Shown here piece after piece: positions 47,088 through 55,900 of a DNA stretch of 64,000 bases (positions are counted from its first letter, which is position 1; the number at the start of each line of letters is the position of its first letter). Under the pieces are notes generated by a model. That model had not been told where the DNA came from. It did not search any database and worked only from the letters and a program-made list of their open reading frames with translations. This DNA is from Azospira sp. I13. Lineage in GTDB: Bacteria; Pseudomonadota; Gammaproteobacteria; Burkholderiales; Rhodocyclaceae. Made by a program: the position numbers and the translations under genes. Location: the NCBI RefSeq assembly GCF_003112695.1, contig NZ_BFBP01000006.1:37228-101227 (forward strand), in the 5' to 3' direction.

Positions 47088-47607
47088 GGTGCAACTCCTC
47101 CTTGTTTCCCGATTTCCGGGCGGTAGCGATGATTTCGGCAAGCTCCAGAATACGAGGCAGATAACGATTTATGACGTTTGGATCATAGCATGGAGCCTGA
47201 TTGCTGACCCCAAGGCGCAATACCCCTTCGAGGAGCTGAAAGCATGACTTGGCCAGCGAGTTCTCCCGTCGGATCAAATCTTGGCTGTTGTCTCCAGCCA
47301 GACAAAGAGCCAATACCAAGGGTAGCCAATCACCGAGCAGCGCCAGTAACTCCGAATGTTCGCCTGCCAGCAACTCCTCTCGTCGTACGTGACTATTAAA
47401 GGGGGCCACCAAATCCCGGGCCCAAGCCAGGCATGTTTCCAGGTCAGCGGTACCGGCTTCTTGTCGCCTGGCTTCGGCAATGAGGTGACGTATCTTGTCT
47501 GAGGGCGTCACGGCACCCTTGACCTGCAGGGAAGCGAGCCATTCGATATCCGATACCGGGAAGCGGACGCCAACCGTTTCCATTCTTTCTTTAGCGGGCT
47601 GAATCAT
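47080..47607 (-). CDS. Putative ribbon-helix-helix protein, first gene of the flotillin/PspA module
   Basis: A 175-residue protein of unrecognised family. Its N-terminus, METVGVRFPVSDIEWLASLQ then VTPSDKIRHLIAEARRQ, has the beta strand-helix-helix layout of an RHH DNA-binding domain; the rest (about 60-175) is helical. It leads the operon and overlaps PspA translation. The promoter just ahead has a palindrome across the predicted start point, consistent with self-repression. The start is ATG 47607 (GAGG five bases ahead) or the internal ATG at 47583. DNA binding is inference from pattern only. Confidence 0.6.
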   Translation of the reverse strand: MIQPAKERMETVGVRFPVSDIEWLASLQVKGAVTPSDKIRHLIAEARRQEAGTADLETCLAWARDLVAPFNSHVRREELLAGEHSELLALLGDWLPLVLALCLAGDNSQDLIRRENSLAKSCFQLLEGVLRLGVSNQAPCYDPNVINRYLPRILELAEIIATARKSGNKEELHHG

Positions 47608-47623
47608 AAAAACCTCAATTCGC

Positions 47624-47635
47624 TAGCATGTGCTA
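47624..47635. promoter_or_regulatory. Operator-like palindrome at the module's start site
   Basis: TAGCA-TG-TGCTA, 16 bases ahead of the RHH start codon and covering the predicted +1. Its position suits a repressor, plausibly the RHH protein itself. Confidence 0.5.
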
Positions 47636-47638
47636 ACC

Positions 47639-47667
47639 AATGTAAACATGCAAACGTATTGTGTCAA
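47639..47667 (-). promoter_or_regulatory. Sigma-70 promoter of the RHH-PspA-YqiJ-flotillin module
   Basis: On the minus strand, a perfect TTGACA (47667-47662) and TACATT (47644-47639) are separated by exactly 17 bases, the ideal spacing. Transcription should start near 47632. Confidence 0.75.
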
Positions 47668-47708
47668 CGTCATATTTCAGCAACGCCGTCAGGCCAAATC
47701 ATGGCAAT

Positions 47709-47740
47709 AAAAAAACCGACCCATCAGGGTCGGTTTTTTT
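47709..47740. terminator. Rho-independent terminator after apbC
   Basis: Seven As, CCGACCC, loop ATCA, GGGTCGG, seven Ts. It ends apbC (minus strand) 44 bases past its stop and insulates the following module promoter. Confidence 0.9.
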
Positions 47741-47783
47741 ATATTTACCCGGGGCCGAACAAACTATTCGGCCAGACTGGGGT

Positions 47784-48878
47784 TCACGTGTTCTGTACCA
47801 CGATGTTGGGGAACTTGCTGGTCAGGTCCTTGGCCTTGTCGGCAATCTTCACCGCCACCCGGCGGGCGATGGCCCGGTAGATTTCAGCAGGACGGGAATC
47901 GGGGGCGCCGACCACGGTGGGCTTGCCGGTGTCGGCCATTTCACGGATGGCCAGTTCCAGGGGCAGGGCGCCGAGGAATTCCACATCGTAGTCCTTGCAC
48001 ATCTGTTCGCCGCCGCCGTGGCCGAAGATGTGTTCTTCATGGCCGCACTTGGAACAGATGTGGATGGACATGTTCTCGACGATGCCGAGGATGGGAATGC
48101 CCACCTTCTCGAACATCTTCAGGCCCTTGCGGGCGTCGATGAGGGCGATGTCCTGGGGCGTGGTGACCACCACGGCGCCAGTCACCGGCACCTTCTGGGA
48201 GAGGGTCAGCTGGGTGTCGCCAGTGCCCGGGGGCATGTCGATCACCAGATAGTCCACATCGCGCCAGTTGGTATCCCGCAGCAGCTGTTCCAATGCCTGG
48301 GTCACCATGGGGCCGCGCCAGACCATGGGGGTTTCCACGTCTTCCAGCAGGAAGCCGATGGACATGGCCTGAATGCCGTGGGCTTCCAGGGGCTCCAGGC
48401 TCTGGCCGTCCTTGGATTCGGGCTGCTTGCCGGCCAGACCCAGCATCTGGGGCTGGGAGGGGCCGTAGATGTCGGCGTCCAGCAGGCCGACGGTAGCGCC
48501 TTCCTGGGCCAAAGCCAGGGCCAGGTTCACGGCGGTGGTGCTCTTGCCGACGCCGCCCTTGCCGGAGGCCACGGCGATGATGTTCTTGACACCCGGCAGC
48601 AGCTTCACGCCCCGCTGCACGGTGTGGGAGACGATCTTCACATAGACGTTGGCCGACACGTTACCCACACCGGGCAGGGCCTTGACGGCCTCAATCACCC
48701 GGTTGCGGATGGTGTCGATCTGGGTCTTGGCCGGGTAGCCCAGCTCGATGTCGAGGGATACGTTGCCTCCGTCCACCTTGATGTTGCGGGCGGCCTTGGA
48801 GGTAACGAAGTCCTTCTGGGTATTGGGGTCGATCAGAGACTGCAGGGCAGTCTGAACGTCGGCGACGCTGAGGCTCAT
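47784..48878 (-). CDS. apbC: Iron-sulfur cluster carrier protein ApbC (Mrp/NBP35 family)
   Basis: A 364-residue P-loop ATPase that carries [4Fe-4S] clusters to apoproteins. An N-terminal MIP18-like domain (VQTALQSLIDPNTQKDFVTS; VSLDIELGYPAKTQ) is followed by the deviant Walker A SGKGGVGKSTTAVNLA, LLDADIYGPSQPQMLG, and the bridging CSKC pair. The ATG at 48878 is preferred; further upstream codons read through the promoter region. It is divergent from the ScpB-like gene. Confidence 0.95.
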   Translation of the reverse strand: MSLSVADVQTALQSLIDPNTQKDFVTSKAARNIKVDGGNVSLDIELGYPAKTQIDTIRNRVIEAVKALPGVGNVSANVYVKIVSHTVQRGVKLLPGVKNIIAVASGKGGVGKSTTAVNLALALAQEGATVGLLDADIYGPSQPQMLGLAGKQPESKDGQSLEPLEAHGIQAMSIGFLLEDVETPMVWRGPMVTQALEQLLRDTNWRDVDYLVIDMPPGTGDTQLTLSQKVPVTGAVVVTTPQDIALIDARKGLKMFEKVGIPILGIVENMSIHICSKCGHEEHIFGHGGGEQMCKDYDVEFLGALPLELAIREMADTGKPTVVGAPDSRPAEIYRAIARRVAVKIADKAKDLTSKFPNIVVQNT

Positions 48879-49027
48879 GGAACGATGCTCCTGGGTGGAT
48901 GCCTGGGATAGTTGAGTATTTTTATCAAGTATAAACAATTTTTCCCCGCCGCCCAACGCACCCCTTTGCATAGGCATCACAAAAGCCGGCCATAATGCCG
49001 TTTTCATTGCTCCTTCCCGGACACGCC

Positions 49028-49804
49028 ATGCCTCTTATCCTGGCCGATATCCACGACGCCATCGGCACCCTTACCCTCAACTACAGCCTCAAGCGCAACG
49101 CCCTCAGCGCCCCGCTGGTCAGGGAACTGGAAGACGCCCTGGGTCGCTTCGAATCCGCCGGTGTACGCACGGTGGTCCTGCGGGCAGAACCCGGCGCCCG
49201 GGTCTGGTCCGCCGGCCACAGCGTCGATGAACTGCCGGATGGCCGGGACCCCCTGGGCTGGCGCGACCCGCTGCGCTCCCTGATCCGCAGCATCGAGGCC
49301 TTCCCGGCACCGGTCATTGCCCTGGTGGAAGGCGGCGTCTGGGGCGGCGCCTGCGAGCTGGTTTTTGCCTGCGACGTGGTGGTGGCCAGCCCGGCTGCCA
49401 CCTTCGCCGCCACCCCGGCGAAGATGGGCGTGCCCTACAACGCTTCGGGGCTACTCACCTTCTTCAATGCGGCCCATCTGCACATCGCCAAGGAGATGCT
49501 ATTCACCGCCAGCCCGGTCAGCGCCGAGCGTCTGGAGCGCCTGGGCATCGTGAATCATGTGGTGGCCGCCAGCGAGATCGACAGCTTCGTTGACGGCATG
49601 GCCCGCCGTATCGCCGCCAACGCTCCCCTCGCCATCGCCGTGATGAAGGAGGAACTGCGCATCCTGGCCGGGGCCCATAGCCTCTCGCCCCAGGATTTCG
49701 AGCGCATCCAGGGCTTGCGCCGCATTGTTTACACCAGTGAGGACTATCAGGAAGGCGTGCGGGCCTTCAAGGAAAGGCGCAGCCCGGTCTTTCGCGGCCA
49801 GTAG
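49028..49804 (+). CDS. scpB: Methylmalonyl-CoA decarboxylase (ScpB-like crotonase)
   Basis: A 258-residue crotonase-fold enzyme. SAGHSVDELPDGRDPLGWRDPLR (two parts), EGGVWGGACELVFACD, LGVPYN-like KMGVPYNASGLL and the tail FERIQGLRRIVYTSEDYQEG match E. coli ScpB (YgfG) closely, including the oxyanion-hole glycines. ScpB decarboxylates methylmalonyl-CoA to propionyl-CoA. ScpA/ScpC partners are not in the window. The ATG at 49028 is preferred over 48995, which sits inside a CATAAT -10-like box. Confidence 0.85.
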   Translation: MPLILADIHDAIGTLTLNYSLKRNALSAPLVRELEDALGRFESAGVRTVVLRAEPGARVWSAGHSVDELPDGRDPLGWRDPLRSLIRSIEAFPAPVIALVEGGVWGGACELVFACDVVVASPAATFAATPAKMGVPYNASGLLTFFNAAHLHIAKEMLFTASPVSAERLERLGIVNHVVAASEIDSFVDGMARRIAANAPLAIAVMKEELRILAGAHSLSPQDFERIQGLRRIVYTSEDYQEGVRAFKERRSPVFRGQ

Positions 49805-49873
49805 GCCCAGCCCCGGGGTGGCCCGGCGTTTGTTAAACTTGCGCCTTTGCTCCATCCACATTCCGGGCCTCCC

Positions 49874-52003
49874 ATGAAGCGCAAGATTCTCGTCACCTCC
49901 GCACTCCCCTACGCCAACGGCGCCATCCACCTGGGCCACCTGGTGGAGTACATCCAGACTGACATCTGGGTGCGCTTCCAGAAAATGCGGGGCCACGACT
50001 GCTGGTACGTCTGCGCCGACGACACCCACGGCACCCCCATCATGCTGCGGGCCCAAAATGAAGGCATCACCCCGGAAGCCCTGATCGAGCGGGTCTACGG
50101 CGAGCATACGCGGGACTTCGCCGGCTTCTTGGTGGGTTTTGACAACTACTATTCCACCAACACCCCGGAAACCCGCCGCTGCGCCGAAGATATCTACGGC
50201 AAGCTGAAGGCCGCCGGCCTGATCGAAGTGCGCTCCATCGAGCAGTTCTACGACCCGGTCAAGTCCATGTTCCTGCCGGACCGCTTCATCAAGGGCGAGT
50301 GCCCCAAGTGCAGCGCCAAGGACCAGTACGGCGACAACTGCGAGGTGTGCGGCGCCGCCTACACCCCCAACGAGCTGAAGAACCCCTATTCCGCTGTCTC
50401 CGGCGCCAAACCGGAAATGCGTTCGTCCGACCATTATTTCTTCAAGCTCTCCGATCCCCGCTGCCAGGACTTCCTGCGTCGCTGGACCCGCCAGGAAGGC
50501 CGCCTGCAGACCGAGGCCGCCAACAAGATGCAGGAGTGGCTCGGCGCCGAGGGTGAAAACAAGCTCACCGACTGGGATATTTCCCGGGACGCCCCCTATT
50601 TCGGCTTCGAGATCCCCGATGCCCCGGGCAAATATTTCTACGTCTGGCTTGACGCCCCCATCGGCTACATGGGCTCCTTCGCCAACCTCTGCGAGAAGCG
50701 GGGCCTGGATTTCAATGAATACTGGGCCAAGGATTCCCAGGCCGAGCTGTACCACTTCATCGGCAAGGACATCCTCTACTTCCATGCCCTGTTCTGGCCC
50801 GCCGAGCTGGAGCAGGCGGGTTTCCGCACCCCCACCAAGGTTTTTGCCCACGGCTTCCTCACCGTGGATGGCCAAAAGATGTCCAAGTCCCGCGGCACCT
50901 TCATCACCGCTGAGAGCTACCTGCAACAGGGCCTCAACCCGGAATGGCTGCGCTACTACTTTGCCGCCAAGCTGACCAACACTCTGGAAGACATCGACCT
51001 TTCCCTGCCGGACTTCACCGCCCGGGTGAATTCCGACCTGGTGGGCAAGTACGTGAACATCGCCAGCCGGGCCGCCGGCTTCATCGCCAAGCGTTTCAAC
51101 GGCCAACTGGCCGTGGCTGACGAAACCCTGGCGCCCTACGCCGCCATCCGGGAAGCCGCACCGCGCATCGCCGACTACTACGAGAACCGGGAATTCGGCC
51201 GCGCCCTGCGGGAAATCATGGCCCTGGCCGATGGCGTGAACCAGTATGTGGACACGGTGAAGCCCTGGGAACTGGCCAAACAGGAAGGCCAGGACGCCGC
51301 CCTGCACGCCGCCTGCACCAACGCGCTGAACCTCTTCCGCCTGCTCACCGTGCTGCTCAAGCCAGTACTGCCTGTGCTGGCCGACAAGGTCGCCGCCTTC
51401 CTCAACGTCGCCCCCTTCGCCTGGGACGACGTCAATGCCGTGCTGGCCGCCGGCCACGCCATCCAGCCCTATGAGCACCTCATGACCCGTATCGACCCCA
51501 AGCTGGTGGAGGCTCTGGTAGAAGCCAACAAGGCTTCCCTGGCACCTGCCGCTACTGCTGCCCCGGCCAAGGCCGCGGAGAAGGGCGCCGAGCATTCCCA
51601 GCAGCGCCACGCCGAAAAGCAGCAGAAGGAAGCCCAGGTGGCCCAGGCCGCCGCCGAAGCCGGCCCCCATATTTCCATCGACGATTTCATGAAAGTGGAC
51701 CTGCGCATCGCCAAGATCGTGGACGCCAGCCACGTGGAAGGCGCCGACAAGCTGATCCGCCTGCAACTCGACATCGGCGAAGAGAAGCCGCGCCAGGTCT
51801 TCGCCGGCATCAAGTCCGCTTACGATCCGGCAACCCTGGTAGGCCGCCTGACGGTGATGGTGGCCAACCTGGCACCGCGCAAAATGAAGTTCGGCATGTC
51901 CGAAGGCATGGTACTGGCCGCCTCCGATCCGGAAGGCAAGACCGGCGGCCTCTACATCCTGTCGCCCGATTCCGGCGCCCAGCCCGGGATGCGGGTAAAA
52001 TAA
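49874..52003 (+). CDS. metG: Methionine--tRNA ligase
   Basis: A 709-residue class I synthetase. The HIGH motif is HLGH in [15 protein letters not shown], and [10 protein letters not shown] is the second signature. A zinc knuckle appears as CPKC...CEVC. An Ala/Lys/Gln linker (about 560-605) leads to a C-terminal tRNA-binding domain ([38 protein letters not shown]), the dimeric long form. The ATG at 49874 gives the expected [16 protein letters not shown] start. Confidence 0.98.
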   Translation: MKRKILVTSALPYANGAIHLGHLVEYIQTDIWVRFQKMRGHDCWYVCADDTHGTPIMLRAQNEGITPEALIERVYGEHTRDFAGFLVGFDNYYSTNTPETRRCAEDIYGKLKAAGLIEVRSIEQFYDPVKSMFLPDRFIKGECPKCSAKDQYGDNCEVCGAAYTPNELKNPYSAVSGAKPEMRSSDHYFFKLSDPRCQDFLRRWTRQEGRLQTEAANKMQEWLGAEGENKLTDWDISRDAPYFGFEIPDAPGKYFYVWLDAPIGYMGSFANLCEKRGLDFNEYWAKDSQAELYHFIGKDILYFHALFWPAELEQAGFRTPTKVFAHGFLTVDGQKMSKSRGTFITAESYLQQGLNPEWLRYYFAAKLTNTLEDIDLSLPDFTARVNSDLVGKYVNIASRAAGFIAKRFNGQLAVADETLAPYAAIREAAPRIADYYENREFGRALREIMALADGVNQYVDTVKPWELAKQEGQDAALHAACTNALNLFRLLTVLLKPVLPVLADKVAAFLNVAPFAWDDVNAVLAAGHAIQPYEHLMTRIDPKLVEALVEANKASLAPAATAAPAKAAEKGAEHSQQRHAEKQQKEAQVAQAAAEAGPHISIDDFMKVDLRIAKIVDASHVEGADKLIRLQLDIGEEKPRQVFAGIKSAYDPATLVGRLTVMVANLAPRKMKFGMSEGMVLAASDPEGKTGGLYILSPDSGAQPGMRVK

Positions 52004-52074
52004 CCGGACGATCTAAAGCCGCCGATATTAGTGACTGTAAGTTCTGTGTCAGCCCCACGCCCTAGTCTAGCGCC

Positions 52075-52347
52075 ATGATCCTGCCCCAAGGCAAACGCCG
52101 CTTTTCCCTGACCCTGCCGATCCTCGGCTACGCCCTCCTGGACGTGGCCGGGATGGTGGCGTTCGCGGTGGGCCTGGCCTACCTCGCGGGTAAGGAACCC
52201 CTGTTTTTCCGCAACTTCCCCACGACTACCGGGGAAGCACTCCTCAGTACTATCGCCGGTCTGGGTCTCATGCTCTGGGCTGCCGCCCGGATTCTGCGCG
52301 AGACCCTGAATCAGGTTCCCACACAAGACAGCACAGAACAGCAATGA
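52075..52347 (+). CDS. Small inner-membrane protein of unknown function
   Basis: A 90-residue protein with two hydrophobic segments (about 14-37 and 57-73) and a hydrophilic C-terminus. It begins with a basic stretch (QGKRRF), so the N-terminus should be cytoplasmic. The stop overlaps the SulP start by 4 bases (ATGA), so the two are translationally coupled and possibly functionally linked. The family is not recognised. Confidence 0.7.
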   Translation: MILPQGKRRFSLTLPILGYALLDVAGMVAFAVGLAYLAGKEPLFFRNFPTTTGEALLSTIAGLGLMLWAAARILRETLNQVPTQDSTEQQ

Positions 52348-54008
52348 GCGCCTTCCGACCGAAGCTCCTGGACTGCCTGCCTGATTACGACCGGGCCCAG
52401 TTCGGGCGCGACGTGTCGGCCGGTCTCACCGTGGGCGTACTCGCCCTGCCTCTGGCCATGGCCTTTGCCATCGCTTCCGGCGTGGACCCGGCAGCGGGTA
52501 TCTGGACGGCCATCGTCGCCGGTTTCCTCATCTCCGCCCTGGGCGGCTCCCGGGTACAGATCGGCGGCCCCACCGGCGCCTTCATCGTCATCGTCTACGG
52601 CATCGTCGCCCAGTACGGCCTGGCCAACCTGCTCATCGCCACCATGCTGGCGGGGCTGATTCTCATCGGCATGGGTCTGGCCCGGCTGGGTGCCCTGATC
52701 CGTTTCATTCCGGTCACGGTAGTGATCGGCTTCACCAACGGCATTGCCGTGCTCATCTTCATCAGCCAGATCAAGGAATTCCTGGGCCTGGACATGGAGG
52801 CTCTGCCGGCCGAGTTCTTCGCCAAGATGAAGGTGCTGGCCGCCAACCTGCCCCATACGGACCTGCCCACCCTGGCCCTGGCCTCCGCCTCCCTGGTGTT
52901 GCTGGTGGTCTGGAACAAGCGCATCGCCGGTAAGGTGCCGCTGCTGGGCAAGCTGCCCGGCCCCCTGGCAGTGCTCATCGCCGGCACCGCCGCCCAGTCC
53001 CTGCTGGCATTCCCGGTGGAAACCATTGGCAGCCGCTTCGGCGGTATTCCCCAGTCCCTGCCCGCATTTGCCCTGCCGGAACTGAGCCTATCCACCCTGC
53101 GCAACCTGATTTCCCCGGCCATCACCATTGCCCTGCTGGGCGCCATCGAATCCCTGCTCTCGGCCCGGGTGGCCGACAGCCAGATCGATGACCGGCACGA
53201 CCCCAACCAGGAACTCATCGCCCAGGGCATCGCCAACGTGGCGGCCCCCCTGGTCGGCGGTTTTGCCGCCACCGGCGCCATTGCCCGCACCAGCACCAAC
53301 GTGCGGGCCGGCGGCCGTACCCCGGTGGCCGGCATCATCCACTCCCTGACCCTGCTGGCGGTGGTGCTGGTAGCCGCACCGCTGGCCAGCGACGTGCCCC
53401 TGGCCACCCTCTCGGCCATCCTCATGATCGTCGCCTGGAACATGGGGGAATGGCATGAGTTCAAGGAGCTCTCCCGCTATTCCATGAATTACCGGGTGAT
53501 CCTGCTTTCCACCTTCATCATCACGGTGGTCTTCGACCTCACCCTGGCGGTGGAGATCGGCATGGTGCTGGCGTCCCTCTTCTTCATCTACCGCATGTCC
53601 GAGCTGACCAAGGTGGAGCGCCTGCCCCAACCGGACTGGGCCACCGGGCAGCCCCTGGTGGCCTACAGCCTTTACGGATCCCTCTTCTTCGGCGCCGTCG
53701 GCAAGCTGCAAACCTTGCTGGAGCAGAATGCCCAGGGCACGCGGGTGCTGATTCTCGACATGCACCAGGTCATCAACCTGGACACCACCGGCCTGGACAC
53801 CCTGGAAGCCCTGGCCCGAATGCTGGCCAAGCGGGATAGCCACTTGATCCTGGCCGGACTCAACCCCCAGCCCGGCTCCCTGGTGTTCCGCTCCGGCTTT
53901 GCCGAAGACCTAGGCGACGACAACGTGGTGGCCAACCTGGAAGAGGCCTGGCAGCGGGCAACCATTCTCCTGCCGCCGAAAAGCGAGCCGCAGGCGGCCC
54001 AGCCATGA
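52344..54008 (+). CDS. SulP-family anion transporter with STAS domain
   Basis: A 554-residue permease of the SLC26/SulP family: ten or more membrane spans, the early [23 protein letters not shown] (two parts) and [19 protein letters not shown] signatures, and [27 protein letters not shown] in the later part. The C-terminal STAS domain ([22 protein letters not shown]) carries a regulatory Thr/Asp context. Substrates in the family include sulfate, bicarbonate and dicarboxylates; this one cannot be assigned. Confidence 0.92.
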   Translation: MSAFRPKLLDCLPDYDRAQFGRDVSAGLTVGVLALPLAMAFAIASGVDPAAGIWTAIVAGFLISALGGSRVQIGGPTGAFIVIVYGIVAQYGLANLLIATMLAGLILIGMGLARLGALIRFIPVTVVIGFTNGIAVLIFISQIKEFLGLDMEALPAEFFAKMKVLAANLPHTDLPTLALASASLVLLVVWNKRIAGKVPLLGKLPGPLAVLIAGTAAQSLLAFPVETIGSRFGGIPQSLPAFALPELSLSTLRNLISPAITIALLGAIESLLSARVADSQIDDRHDPNQELIAQGIANVAAPLVGGFAATGAIARTSTNVRAGGRTPVAGIIHSLTLLAVVLVAAPLASDVPLATLSAILMIVAWNMGEWHEFKELSRYSMNYRVILLSTFIITVVFDLTLAVEIGMVLASLFFIYRMSELTKVERLPQPDWATGQPLVAYSLYGSLFFGAVGKLQTLLEQNAQGTRVLILDMHQVINLDTTGLDTLEALARMLAKRDSHLILAGLNPQPGSLVFRSGFAEDLGDDNVVANLEEAWQRATILLPPKSEPQAAQP

Positions 54009-54292
54009 CCGAACGGGCAGTGCTACTGCACATCCACGGCCGTGTTCAGGGAGTGGGCTTCCGCTGGAGCTTGCGCCGGGAGGCCGAGCGTCTGGGCGCC
54101 AACGGCTGGGTACGCAACCGCCTGGACGGCTCGGTGGAAGCCCTGGCCTGGGGACCGACGGAGGCCGTAACGGCCCTGGAGGCCTGGTGCCACGACGGGC
54201 CGCCGGGCGCCCACGTGATCCGGGTGGAGGCGACGGAATGCCCCCTGGCACCTGAATTCCAAATAGGTTTTGAACAGCACCCGACCCTCTGA
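54005..54292 (+). CDS. acyP: Acylphosphatase
   Basis: A 95-residue enzyme hydrolysing acyl phosphates. The active-site signature [20 protein letters not shown] has the catalytic Arg, and the second motif is [17 protein letters not shown] with the catalytic Asn. It overlaps the SulP stop by 4 bases, an unusual partnership. Confidence 0.93.
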   Translation: MTERAVLLHIHGRVQGVGFRWSLRREAERLGANGWVRNRLDGSVEALAWGPTEAVTALEAWCHDGPPGAHVIRVEATECPLAPEFQIGFEQHPTL

Positions 54293-54304
54293 CACAATGC
54301 CGGC

Positions 54305-54898
54305 ATGGACAACCTCCTGCACGGCGCCGCCCCCCTCGAACTCTATGTCTGGCTGGAGCCGGAGGAGTCCCTGCCAGGCTGGGACTTCCAGACGGGCGGC
54401 CCCCATGCCGAGCCGCGCACCGTCTTCCCCTCCGGCACCAATCCCCAGCTGGTGCACAACTATTTCGCCGAATACAACCTGGAATTTTTCCGCCAGCGCA
54501 GTTTCGAGCGTTATCCCTCCCGGCTCCACGCCCAGTTTCTCTTCGCCACCCGCACGGATGCGGAAAACTACCGCCAGAAGCACCCGGGGCGGGTCTTCGG
54601 CAAGCAGCTGACCCGGGTAACCACCCGCGGGCCTTATACCTGCTCCTATCACGACGCCAACTGGATCGACTACCTGCACCTGCCCCACAGCCTGGACCTG
54701 GACACCCTGGGCGCCATCTCCAAGGCCTACTGGGCCGGCACCCTGGTGGAAGAGGCCGGCCTGACCTTCATGGATCAGCCCTGGCAGGAGCCGCCGGTGA
54801 TCGAAGCCCTCTTCCAGGGTCACCTGGTACCGGAGCCCGCACCGGCCCGGGCCATCGGCCTGTTGCCAGGCTTTGAAACCGCCCTGCTGCGAAATTGA
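54305..54898 (+). CDS. Conserved hypothetical protein (weak resemblance to DUF2441-type)
   Basis: A 197-residue soluble protein. TVFPSGTNPQLVHNYFAEYNLEFFRQRSFERYPSRLHAQFLFATRTDAENY (seen in pieces) has the FERYPSRxxAxFxF pattern and A-E-N-Y context reminiscent of DUF2441 proteins, which some fold analyses link to ADP-ribosyltransferases; a catalytic triad cannot be confirmed. It is 12 bases after acyP and probably in the same operon. Confidence 0.6.
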   Translation: MDNLLHGAAPLELYVWLEPEESLPGWDFQTGGPHAEPRTVFPSGTNPQLVHNYFAEYNLEFFRQRSFERYPSRLHAQFLFATRTDAENYRQKHPGRVFGKQLTRVTTRGPYTCSYHDANWIDYLHLPHSLDLDTLGAISKAYWAGTLVEEAGLTFMDQPWQEPPVIEALFQGHLVPEPAPARAIGLLPGFETALLRN

Positions 54899-54969
54899 CA
54901 GCCGCCGGACCCTCGGTTAGATTTCAAAAGCTGTCATAAAGGGACGCTGTGCCGCGCCTGGCGCAGGAT

Positions 54970-54998
54970 TTGCCCCGAATTCACCTCAAGTACATATT
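54970..54998 (+). promoter_or_regulatory. Possible ahpC promoter
   Basis: TTGCCC (54970-54975) and CATATT (54993-54998) with a 17-base spacer, 42 bases before ahpC. No clear OxyR site was recognised in the 141-base gap. Confidence 0.3.
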
Positions 54999-55039
54999 CC
55001 AATTCAGTCCCCCATTCCCCCCTTCATCAGGAGAAAAAC

Positions 55040-55639
55040 ATGGCCGTTCTCGTCGGTAAGCAAGCCCCCGATTTCAAAGCCCTGGCTGTTTATGGCAACA
55101 ACGAAATCAAGGAGATGACCTTCTCCGAGCACATCAAGGGCAAGTACGCGGTTCTCTTCTTCTACCCCCTGGACTTCACCTTCGTCTGCCCCTCCGAACT
55201 GATCGCCTTCGATCACCGTCTGGAAGAGTTCAAGAAGCGCGGCGTCGAAGTGGTCGGCTGTTCCATCGACTCCCAGTTCACCCACCTGGCCTGGAAGAAC
55301 ACTCCCGTGGAAAAGGGCGGCATCGGCCAGGTCGGCTACCCCCTGGTGGCCGACATCAAGCACAGCATCTGCCAGGCCTATGATGTGGAAGCTGCCCCCG
55401 GCGTCGCCTTCCGCGGCTCCTTCCTGATCGACAAGAGCGGCGCCGTGCGCCACCAGGTGGTCAACGACCTGCCCCTGGGCCGCAACATCGACGAAATGCT
55501 GCGCATGGTGGATGCCCTGCAATTCACCGAAGAGCATGGCGAGGTTTGCCCGGCTGGCTGGAACAAGGGCAAGAAGGGCATGACCGCCAGCCCCGACGGC
55601 GTTGCCAAGTACCTGGCCGAGAACGCCAAGGAACTGTAA
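55040..55639 (+). CDS. ahpC: Typical 2-Cys peroxiredoxin (AhpC/Prx1 type)
   Basis: A 199-residue decameric-type peroxidase. The peroxidatic Cys50 lies in FYPLDFTFVCPSEL, and the resolving Cys170 is in GEVCPAGWNKGKKG. The GGIGQVGYPLVADIK block is the Prx1/AhpC signature. It removes H2O2 and organic peroxides, with thioredoxin or AhpF as reductant; no ahpF is adjacent. A strong AGGAGAAAA ribosome site precedes the ATG, and a terminator follows. Confidence 0.95.
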   Translation: MAVLVGKQAPDFKALAVYGNNEIKEMTFSEHIKGKYAVLFFYPLDFTFVCPSELIAFDHRLEEFKKRGVEVVGCSIDSQFTHLAWKNTPVEKGGIGQVGYPLVADIKHSICQAYDVEAAPGVAFRGSFLIDKSGAVRHQVVNDLPLGRNIDEMLRMVDALQFTEEHGEVCPAGWNKGKKGMTASPDGVAKYLAENAKEL

Positions 55640-55675
55640 GCCGCCCTCCGGCAAGCCCGCCGGAAGACAGCGCAA

Positions 55676-55701
55676 AAGCCACCCTACCGGGTGGCTTTTT
55701 T
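55676..55701 (+). terminator. Rho-independent terminator of ahpC
   Basis: AAGCCACCC, loop TACC, GGGTGGCTT, then Ts. Confidence 0.9.
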
Positions 55702-55811
55702 ATTGCATCAAGCCGCCCGCCCCACCACCACTCCTGCCCACATCCTCCACCCCACTCCGCCGACAGAGCCACTCCCGACCTGCCTTGGCGGACTGCGCAC
55801 CATCCCGGTGC

Positions 55812-55822
55812 GACACTGTGTC
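55812..55822. promoter_or_regulatory. Palindrome upstream of the copper receptor gene
   Basis: GACAC-T-GTGTC, 78 bases before the receptor start. It could bind a dimeric metal-responsive regulator, but the spacing does not match the CusR/CopR box, so this is only a candidate. Confidence 0.3.
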
Positions 55823-55900
55823 ACATTCCCGCGACGCCGCCGGCACGCCAGAATCCATCCCCTAAAACGTCATCACAATAACCTGCTTAGGGGAGCAACC

